IMG/VR virus record: IMGVR_UViG_3300029448_000344
Location: 1-27,004 of that record
Length of the DNA stretch: 27,004 bases
Source: a virus
Strand: one strand, 5' to 3'
The translations under genes were made by a program, and so were the position numbers. The first letter of the stretch is position 1. The number at the start of each line of letters is the position of its first letter. Shown piece after piece: positions 1-5,149 of the stretch. The notes beneath the pieces were generated by a model. It was not told where the DNA came from. It saw nothing but the letters and a program-made list of their open reading frames with translations, and ran no database searches.

Positions 1-88
1 CATAAGAAATATGTTAAATGTGGACTTAAACTATGTAAAAGGTTTATCAACCAAATTAAACTTTTTACCAAAAGGAGTTAATCATTAA
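1..88 (+). CDS. C-terminal end of an unidentified protein (partial)
   Basis: An open frame enters from the left edge at base 2 and runs to a TAA at 86-88. It gives 28 residues ending in LPKGVNH. The next gene appears to start inside its last codons (ATT at 84), and the operon continues in the same direction, so this is most likely the tail of a real upstream gene. The fragment is too short to assign to a family. Confidence 0.5.
   Translation, partial: IRNMLNVDLNYVKGLSTKLNFLPKGVNH
71..77 (+). promoter_or_regulatory. Shine-Dalgarno site for an apparent ATT start
   Basis: AAAGGAG lies six bases before ATT at 84. The first in-frame ATG is not until 210 and an in-frame TTG at 135 has no such site, so this ribosome binding site decides the start of the following 60-aa gene. 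Confidence 0.5.
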
Positions 89-266
89 ACAATATAAACA
101 ATTAAATCCATACAGCATAAGAACACAGAATAAATTGCTTACAAGAATTAAAAATACTTTTTCTTCTAAACCAAATGAGGTTAAAAAACTAGAGGAAGTA
201 AAAAAAGCAATGAAGAAGAAAAGAAAACTTGCAAAGAAAATGCGACAAAAAAATAGGAGAAAATAA
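84..266 (+). CDS. Small, strongly basic protein, apparent ATT start
   Basis: This is a 60-residue frame from ATT (84) to TAA (264-266). The product is very basic: about 23 Lys/Arg against 3 Glu, with the C-terminal third almost entirely Lys/Arg (for example MKKKRKLAKK). Such composition fits nucleic-acid binding, which is inference only. The start is unusual. No in-frame ATG exists between the upstream in-frame stop (57-59) and base 210, yet a strong AAAGGAG sits six bases before the ATT. It overlaps the end of the upstream gene by five bases and the start of the next gene by one (TAATG). An 18-aa product from the ATG at 210 is the alternative. I do not recognise the family. Confidence 0.5.
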   Translation: MKQYKQLNPYSIRTQNKLLTRIKNTFSSKPNEVKKLEEVKKAMKKKRKLAKKMRQKNRRK

Positions 267-508
267 TGGAATTTGAAATTAAAGATGGCATCCCTATACC
301 AAGACCAGTAGGGAAGCCTTTAAAGTATGACTTACCTTTAAAGGACATGGGTAAGGGTCAAAGTATAGAAATACTTCTAGCGAAGTCTAAGATAGCTTCT
401 GAGGTAAAAATAATAAGAAACTACTGTTTAAGGTTTACACACAAAAATCCTAACTATAAGTTTACTGTAAGGCAGTTAGATGATGGAGTAGGCATATGGA
501 GACTGTAA
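266..508 (+). CDS. Small conserved-looking phage protein, unknown function
   Basis: An 80-residue protein begins at an ATG preceded by AGGAGA. Its N-terminus (MEFEIKDGIPIPRP) and C-terminus (FTVRQLDDGVGIWRL) match a pattern I associate with small phage proteins that sit beside replication and recombination genes. They typically open with an acidic, IPIP-containing stretch and end in a tryptophan-containing R-x-W-type tail. No catalytic motif or membrane segment is visible. The stop overlaps the start of the next gene by 13 bases, so translation is probably coupled. The function is unknown. Confidence 0.7.
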   Translation: MEFEIKDGIPIPRPVGKPLKYDLPLKDMGKGQSIEILLAKSKIASEVKIIRNYCLRFTHKNPNYKFTVRQLDDGVGIWRL

Positions 509-684
509 GAGATTTAGAAGTTATAGAAGAACAACTAATCAAAGCAAAAAAAGTGCTTGATGAAAGTCAAGCAATGGTAAAGAAAATGCAGGACATAGTT
601 TTCTGCATGGAAGTAGAAGCACAAGAGTTAAAAGAAGAAATAGAGTTTCGCCAAAATATACTGGAAAGTGAAATACACCAATAG
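496..684 (+). CDS. Small coiled-coil protein
   Basis: A 62-residue protein starts at an ATG that follows GGAG by seven bases. It is almost all charged residues with a leucine/methionine heptad-like pattern, consistent with one long alpha-helical coiled coil. There are no Cys or His clusters. It overlaps the gene before it by 13 bases and the nuclease gene after it by 17, so it is part of the same translational chain. No family recognised. It could be a structural partner of a neighbouring DNA enzyme, but nothing shows this directly. Confidence 0.65.
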   Translation: METVRDLEVIEEQLIKAKKVLDESQAMVKKMQDIVFCMEVEAQELKEEIEFRQNILESEIHQ

Positions 685-1555
685 ACATAACATACCGCAA
701 GAGATAATTAATGCGGTACACAATGACAACTATAGCAGGGGGAAATCAACCATATCTGCTACTGGTTTGTTGCAACCACCAAGGATTAGATTGTTGGCAC
801 AAGAACATTACGACAAGCTTACGATAGATGTATCAGATGAAATATGGAAACTACTAGGACAATCAGTCCATACCATATTAGAAAGAGCCAATGAAGATAA
901 CGAGGACACCATTACAGAACAAAGAATGTTTGCAACAGTAAAGGACTGGACTGTTAGTGGTCAGACAGACAGCATAGATGTTAAAAGTAAAATACTAAAA
1001 GATTATAAAGTGACTTCTGTTTGGTCTATTGTATCTGCTTTGAAAGAGGGTAAAGCAGAATGGGAACAGCAACTTAATATCTATGCGTATCTCTACAAGC
1101 AGAACACAGGAAAAACTATAGACCAGTTAAATATTATTGCGATAGCTCGGGACTGGAACAAAAATCAGTATCTTCGTAGCGGTGGAGATTATCCGCCATC
1201 CCCAATTACAGTTTTAAATATAGATTTATGGAGTGATGAAGAGCAAGAAGCTTTCATCAATCAAAGAGTTTCGATTCATCAAGAAGCAGAAGTGGATTAC
1301 CTTATCAATGATAAGCTTCCATTATGTACTGATGCAGAAAGGTGGAGAAGAAAAGATACTTATCGTGTGGAAAAGAAAGGTAGAAAGAGTGCTGTTAGAG
1401 TGCTTGATACCCAAGAAGAAGCTGATAAGTATATAGGTGGTCATAAAGATAGTAAGTTGCTAAAAGTTGTAGAAGCTAAAGGCGAGTGCATTAGATGTGC
1501 TAACTATTGTGATGTGGCTGAATTTTGTAATCAATATAACGAGGAAAGCAAATGA
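668..1555 (+). CDS. PD-(D/E)XK exonuclease, RecB/Cas4-like, with C-terminal cysteine cluster
   Basis: This 295-residue protein (GTG start) has the signature of RecB-family nucleases. It has a conserved His in QSVHTILE (H68), an acidic residue in SGQTD (D101), the D-x-K core DYKVT (D112, K114), and a Q-x3-Y motif in QQLNIYAY (Q135, Y139). The C-terminus carries RCxxYCxxxxFC (C277, C281, C287) plus C274, and C220 lies upstream in LPLC. This is the arrangement that holds an Fe-S cluster in Cas4/AddB-type enzymes. The expected role is resection of linear double-stranded DNA to give single strands for the annealing protein two genes downstream. That exonuclease plus annealase pairing is known from lambda-Red-type systems. 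Which polarity it digests cannot be told from sequence. Confidence 0.85.
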   Translation: MKYTNRHNIPQEIINAVHNDNYSRGKSTISATGLLQPPRIRLLAQEHYDKLTIDVSDEIWKLLGQSVHTILERANEDNEDTITEQRMFATVKDWTVSGQTDSIDVKSKILKDYKVTSVWSIVSALKEGKAEWEQQLNIYAYLYKQNTGKTIDQLNIIAIARDWNKNQYLRSGGDYPPSPITVLNIDLWSDEEQEAFINQRVSIHQEAEVDYLINDKLPLCTDAERWRRKDTYRVEKKGRKSAVRVLDTQEEADKYIGGHKDSKLLKVVEAKGECIRCANYCDVAEFCNQYNEESK

Positions 1556-1890
1556 TTGAACTACAAGCAAAACCAATTAAAAAGAAGATGGTACTAAGCA
1601 TAGACATAATCTATTGGCTAACGGAAGAATGGTCAACAGAAGAAGTTATTGAATTAGGTATTGGCATAAAGCAAGGTCTTGAATGGGAAATATTTGATTG
1701 TATAGGCGATTATCTACCTATCAATTACATACATAACTGGGAAGAAGTAAAACCTATTTTAGATGAGCAAACAGAAGAAGGTATGCCTTTAGGAGATTAT
1801 GCTGAACAAGAGTTTGAGTTAATGTGGCAACATCACAAAAACCCTAAATATGAATGGCATTATGAATTTTATTATGGAGAAAGCAAATGA
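1552..1890 (+). CDS. Highly acidic protein of unknown function
   Basis: This 112-residue protein starts in an ATGA overlap with the nuclease gene and has a GAGGAAAG ribosome site. It is strikingly acidic: about 24 Asp/Glu, about 9 Lys and no Arg, so a net charge near -15. It is also rich in Trp and Tyr (for example YEWHYEFYYGESK at the end). I recognise no family. The size, charge and aromatic content recall DNA-mimic proteins that phages use against nucleases. Its position between the phage exonuclease and annealase would also suit a regulator or partner of either. Both ideas are inference. Confidence 0.75.
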   Translation: MIELQAKPIKKKMVLSIDIIYWLTEEWSTEEVIELGIGIKQGLEWEIFDCIGDYLPINYIHNWEEVKPILDEQTEEGMPLGDYAEQEFELMWQHHKNPKYEWHYEFYYGESK

Positions 1891-2600
1891 GTAAAGAAAT
1901 TACTTATAAAGAGGTATGGGACAATCTATCTAAGATTGACTGTAGCGATAAGATAGAGAAGAAGATGAATTTGTCTTATCTATCTTGGGCGTGGGCGTGG
2001 GGAGTTTTGCAAGAGCATTACCCACAAGCACAATACTTATTCTATCAAGGCGATGATGATGTGCCTTATGTTAAGTACCCCGATGGGACAGCAGAAGTTA
2101 GATGTAGAGTTTCTATAGATAACTTGTCAAGAGAAATGACACTATGTGTTATGGATTTTAAGAACAATGCTGTTCAAAATCCTAATTCTTCGCAGGTCAA
2201 CAATTCTAAGATGCGTTGCTTAACTAAGTGTTTAGCTATGTATGGTCTTGGTCATTATATCTATGCAGGGGAAGATGTCCCTAAAGAAGATAAAGAGCCT
2301 GTAAAGAAAGACAAGCCTATAACAGAATTAAAAAATGTTGTAGAAGAAAAATCAAAACCAGTAGAAACTCCAACAGAAGATGTTGAAGTAGATAAAGGTT
2401 ATGGAACAGAAGCTTGGGCGGAGTTATTTGTCAAAAGCTTTTTAGAGTTGGCAAAACTCAACAAGACTAAAGATGCTATGACATCTTATTATAAAACTAA
2501 CACTAAAGATTTGGCGACATTGAGGGATAGCTTTCCTAAGATTAAAGCTGATTTGGATAGTGAACTTAAAACAATCGTATCAAACCTAAAGGAGGATTAA
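1887..2600 (+). CDS. Single-strand annealing protein, DUF1071/Sak3-type
   Basis: A 237-residue protein starts in an ATGA overlap with the acidic protein gene. Its N-terminal domain (about 1-130) contains MNLSYLSWAWAWGVL, a following HYPQAQY stretch, and SKMRCLTKCLAMYGLGHYIY. These are the hallmark blocks of the DUF1071 family, phage recombinases of the Sak3 type. Members anneal complementary single strands and are placed in the wider Rad52-like group. A charged linker rich in Lys, Glu and Pro (about 131-165) leads to a helical C-terminal part. Its place after a RecB-like nuclease, and before an SSB-like protein and RusA, supports a role in phage recombination-dependent replication or repair. 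Confidence 0.85.
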   Translation: MSKEITYKEVWDNLSKIDCSDKIEKKMNLSYLSWAWAWGVLQEHYPQAQYLFYQGDDDVPYVKYPDGTAEVRCRVSIDNLSREMTLCVMDFKNNAVQNPNSSQVNNSKMRCLTKCLAMYGLGHYIYAGEDVPKEDKEPVKKDKPITELKNVVEEKSKPVETPTEDVEVDKGYGTEAWAELFVKSFLELAKLNKTKDAMTSYYKTNTKDLATLRDSFPKIKADLDSELKTIVSNLKED

Positions 2601-2601
2601 T

Positions 2602-2913
2602 ATGTACGACAATAAAAACCAAAGTGATGGAGCAATCTACACTAATAACTACAAACAGAATGATAAACAGCCAGATTGGACTGGTAAGGTAGAGATTAGT
2701 AGGGATATGCTTAAAGAGTTAGTAACCATTGTGAAAGAAGGTGGAAGCGGAGAACTAAGAGTGGCTTTATGGAATAGAACTTCTAAGAGTGGCAATGAAT
2801 ACAAGTATGCTAGGTTAGACATTCCGCAAAAGAAAGAAGAGCCTAAAGAAGAGCCAGTAAAGGATTCAAGCGATGATATTGAAACCTTTACAGATGATGA
2901 TATTCCATTTTAG
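2602..2913 (+). CDS. Small ssDNA-binding-like protein with SSB-type DDDIPF tail
   Basis: A 103-residue protein lies right after the annealing protein, with a strong AAAGGAGG site. It has a compact core (about 24-75: DWTGKVEIS, LRVALWNRTSKSG, EYKYARLDIP) followed by a Lys/Glu/Pro linker and an acidic end, terminating exactly in DDDIPF (98-103). That tail matches the C-terminal tip of bacterial SSB, which recruits DNA-repair and replication proteins. The core is shorter than a normal OB-fold SSB, and I cannot confirm the fold by eye. The most likely role is a phage single-strand-binding or SSB-mimicking partner of the recombination module. Confidence 0.65.
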   Translation: MYDNKNQSDGAIYTNNYKQNDKQPDWTGKVEISRDMLKELVTIVKEGGSGELRVALWNRTSKSGNEYKYARLDIPQKKEEPKEEPVKDSSDDIETFTDDDIPF

Positions 2914-2924
2914 AGGAGGGATTA

Positions 2925-3080
2925 ATGGGTAAATCAAAAGCATTTAAGAAAGCATTGGAAGATGCTTTGAAGAAAGAGGGAGTGAAAAATGAGTGGATGG
3001 AAAAACATCTGCTCATTGATTCACTAGATTTAGATAAACCAAAGAAAAAAAAGAGGAGAGATAATCATGCCAAAATGTGA
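2925..3080 (+). CDS. Small basic protein, unknown
   Basis: A 51-residue frame follows a strong AGAGGAGGG site, with ATG at 2925. The product is helical and charged, ending in a basic tract (KPKKKKRRD). The 3' end overlaps the next gene by 14 bases, and that gene's ribosome site lies inside this frame. No family recognised. The strong ribosome site and tight packing argue that it is translated. Confidence 0.6.
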   Translation: MGKSKAFKKALEDALKKEGVKNEWMEKHLLIDSLDLDKPKKKKRRDNHAKM

Positions 3081-3300
3081 TAAATATACTTACGGCAAAG
3101 ACTTGATGGTGAAGGTAGAAGAAAATATAGACGAGTATATATTTTTTGAATTCATGTCTGCGTACAAAACTTTGATGGAACAAGTTAAAAATGTCAAAGA
3201 TGGTATGGGAACTACATCCCATGAACACCTTATGGACTATCTGTTTATGAAGATAGAAGATGAAAGACATGAACACTTTAAAAACAAGATGGGGGTTTAA
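3067..3300 (+). CDS. Small hypothetical protein
   Basis: A 77-residue protein has ATG at 3067 after AAGAGGAGAG. It is mixed-charge and helical, with several Met, Phe and His residues (EDERHEHFKNKMGV at the end), one Cys (C4) and no recognisable motif. It sits in the run of small genes between the SSB-like gene and the HNH nuclease. The function is unknown. Confidence 0.6.
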   Translation: MPKCDKYTYGKDLMVKVEENIDEYIFFEFMSAYKTLMEQVKNVKDGMGTTSHEHLMDYLFMKIEDERHEHFKNKMGV

Positions 3301-3387
3301 ATGGATAGAAGAAACATACCACCACACCTAAGACATCTATCTGATAAAAATCTAAGAGGATTGTTTTACTTATTTAGAGCAAGATAA
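3301..3387 (+). CDS. Very small ORF (28 aa), possible coupled peptide
   Basis: ATG at 3301 follows the previous stop directly, with GGGGG just upstream. The frame ends at TAA 3385-3387 and overlaps the next ATG by one base. The peptide is short and basic, ending GLFYLFRAR. It fills the only gap in the operon and preserves the TAATG chain, which suggests it is translated. There is no independent evidence for a function, and it could be just a coupling leader. Confidence 0.4.
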   Translation: MDRRNIPPHLRHLSDKNLRGLFYLFRAR

Positions 3388-3725
3388 TGGATGAACAGAT
3401 AGAGAATTGGCAAGTACAAATAAGAAATGTCGCTCCTATGATGCAGAAAGCTGAATACGAATTGTTGAAGTCAGAAGCAGATGTTAAAAGAGTAATAGCT
3501 TTATGGAAAGCTGTTGCTCTTTCAGAGGGCATTAAAACTGCAAGTGGTCAAGATAACTTTGCAGAAAACAAAGAAGAAGTGTATCAATCTAGGTTAGCTG
3601 TAGCGGTTGCTAAAGGTCAACTAAGTGCAGTCAAGGTTGAGTTAAGAGCCTTAGAAGTAGGGTTTGAGGAATGGAGAACTAAAATGGTTAATGCTAGAGA
3701 AGAGCGTAAGAGGTATGGTGCATGA
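3387..3725 (+). CDS. Coiled-coil hypothetical protein
   Basis: This 112-residue protein is predominantly alpha-helical and Ala/Glu/Lys/Val-rich, with heptad-like spacing through most of its length (for example RLAVAVAKGQLSAVKVELRAL). There is no Cys, no membrane segment and no recognised motif. It overlaps the 28-aa frame by one base and the next gene by four (ATGA). A small helical accessory protein of the recombination operon is the most that can be said. Confidence 0.65.
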   Translation: MDEQIENWQVQIRNVAPMMQKAEYELLKSEADVKRVIALWKAVALSEGIKTASGQDNFAENKEEVYQSRLAVAVAKGQLSAVKVELRALEVGFEEWRTKMVNAREERKRYGA

Positions 3726-3961
3726 AGATTAATCCTAAAACACAAAAAGAAGCAGACTTGTTATATGAAAAGCTATCACATGAAATGACAGATGAAGTTA
3801 TCTATCAAGATGGACAGGCAACAGAAAAACAAGCTAAAGCTACATATTTATATTGGCTAGATAAAGCCAAACAAGTAGAAAGGTTAGGATTTAAACCTAC
3901 TATAGATAGTGATGTTTTTTTTCCTGTGGGTAATGTTCCTACAGGTTGGTATGGAGCATGA
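3722..3961 (+). CDS. Small hypothetical protein
   Basis: A 79-residue protein starts in an ATGA overlap with the gene before it. It has a helical, charged N-terminal half, then a short Gly/Pro-containing tail (FFPVGNVPTGWYGA). I recognise no domain. It ends in a further ATGA overlap with the 41-aa gene downstream, so four consecutive small genes here are translationally chained. Confidence 0.6.
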   Translation: MKINPKTQKEADLLYEKLSHEMTDEVIYQDGQATEKQAKATYLYWLDKAKQVERLGFKPTIDSDVFFPVGNVPTGWYGA

Positions 3962-4083
3962 CAAAGGGTAGCAAACAAAGACCCTACGACAAAGATAAGT
4001 TTAACGAGAACTTTGAAAAGATATTTGGAGACAAGAGAAAGAATGTCAATAAAGGGAAGAAAGCCAACAAAGAAAGAAGCTGA
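3958..4083 (+). CDS. Small basic phage protein (MTKGSK type)
   Basis: A 41-residue protein starts in an ATGA overlap and opens MTKGSKQRPYDKDKF. Short proteins with this opening are common beside HNH/RusA genes in phages; this is from memory of such proteins, not a search. It is Lys/Arg/Asn-rich. Its last 41 bases overlap, out of frame, the start of the HNH nuclease gene. The function is unknown. Confidence 0.6.
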   Translation: MTKGSKQRPYDKDKFNENFEKIFGDKRKNVNKGKKANKERS

Positions 4084-4351
4084 ACACATGGACAAAGTAA
4101 GTCAGTTAGGTTGCATTGTTTGTAGGAGTATGGGTTTGGGTATAACACCTGCTGAAATACACCACATAGAGGGTAAGACAAAGGCTGATTCACATTTTAA
4201 AGTATTACCCTTATGTTTTGGGCATCATAGAGAGGGCGGAAGATTTAGACCCTTTATTAGTAGACATCCATACAAGAGAAGATTTGAAGATGCTTACGGA
4301 AGAGAAGCAGAGTTGTTAGAACAAGTTAATAAGTTGTTAGATGAAGATTGA
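4043..4351 (+). CDS. Ref-like HNH nuclease
   Basis: A 102-residue protein is read from ATG 4043; a TTG at 4013 would add 10 residues. It carries a zinc-type CIVC pair (C24, C27), a double His in AEIHHIEGKTK (H40, H41), H51, a LPLC-x2-HHRE block (C58, H61, H62) and HPYKRRFEDAYG. This pattern fits the HNH proteins related to phage P1 Ref, described as RecA-dependent nucleases. The expected role is single- or double-strand cleavage that stimulates recombination. It overlaps the 41-aa gene upstream and RusA downstream. I prefer the ATG start because the added N-terminal residues show no family feature. Confidence 0.75.
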   Translation: MSIKGRKPTKKEAEHMDKVSQLGCIVCRSMGLGITPAEIHHIEGKTKADSHFKVLPLCFGHHREGGRFRPFISRHPYKRRFEDAYGREAELLEQVNKLLDED

Positions 4352-4751
4352 TTTACCTTTAGAGGTTTACTACACAAAGAATAAGAAGTTTATCCTTAAC
4401 TTAAACAACTATCGTAATGCCCATTACAGAATACTATCTAATGCCAAAAAGATTTATGCAGACAATTTAGTTGATAGGATTAGTTATCCTACATATAAAG
4501 AGCCTGTTGTATTGATTTACACCTACTATGCAAAAAGCAGGAGAAGATTAGATGTGAGTAATCCTTGTTCTATTATTGACAAGTTTACTTGCGATGCTTT
4601 GGTAAAAGCGGGAGTCTTAGAGGATGATAGTAGTAAACAAATTAAACAAGTTATTTACAAATATGGGGGGATTGATAAAAACAATCCTAGATGTGAGCTT
4701 GAAATCGCAGCGTCCCAGCAGCAAAAGAAATATTTACCAGTCAATGATTAA
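4341..4751 (+). CDS. rusA: RusA-like Holliday junction resolvase
   Basis: A 136-residue protein overlaps the HNH gene by 11 bases. It shows the RusA core: basic residues then LDVSN (D71, N74), a second acidic position in IIDKFTCDAL (D80, D85) and the block KAGVLEDDSSKQI (D95, D96). The size matches RusA (about 120-140 residues). The enzyme acts as a dimer and nicks four-way DNA junctions symmetrically with Mg2+. In this operon it would finish intermediates made by the nuclease and annealase, and may trim branched DNA before packaging. The short Gln/Lys tail is unremarkable. Confidence 0.85.
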   Translation: MKIDLPLEVYYTKNKKFILNLNNYRNAHYRILSNAKKIYADNLVDRISYPTYKEPVVLIYTYYAKSRRRLDVSNPCSIIDKFTCDALVKAGVLEDDSSKQIKQVIYKYGGIDKNNPRCELEIAASQQQKKYLPVND

Positions 4752-4759
4752 TCCCAGGG

Positions 4760-5149
4760 ATGGAGCAAATGCTAAAAGACATACTACAAGAAAAATTAGA
4801 TAAACGAAAAAGGAAATGGTGGGAGTGGCACAAAAAGAATCCACAAGTTTGGGATAAGTTTGAATCTTATACCTTAGAGGCTATCAATAGTGGTAGGAAA
4901 AAGTATTCGCATTGGGCGATAATCAATCGTATTCGTTGGCACAATGAGATAGAAACTAGAGGTGGGGACTTCAAGATAAGCAATGATTACATCTGTTTCT
5001 ATGCCCGTTTATTTCATGCTAGACATCCACAATACAAAGACTTCTTTACATTGAAACCATTGAAAGAAGAAAAGGATATGGCTATGTTAGAGGTTAAGAC
5101 TGAAAATAGGAATGTTAGCTTTCTTCCTAAGTTGAGGAACCATAGCTAG
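4760..5149 (+). CDS. Conserved-type phage protein, unknown function
   Basis: This 129-residue protein is rich in Trp, Lys and Arg in its N-terminal half (KWWEWHKKNPQVWDKF), followed by HWAIINRIRWHNEI and a CFYARLFHARHPQYKDFF block. I associate this layout with a small phage protein usually found near recombination or regulatory genes, but I know no function. The start may be ATG 4760 or ATG 4769, and neither has an ideally spaced ribosome site. Its 3' end overlaps the end of the giant virion gene on the other strand by 63 bases, so the two operons meet head-on. Confidence 0.7.
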   Translation: MEQMLKDILQEKLDKRKRKWWEWHKKNPQVWDKFESYTLEAINSGRKKYSHWAIINRIRWHNEIETRGGDFKISNDYICFYARLFHARHPQYKDFFTLKPLKEEKDMAMLEVKTENRNVSFLPKLRNHS

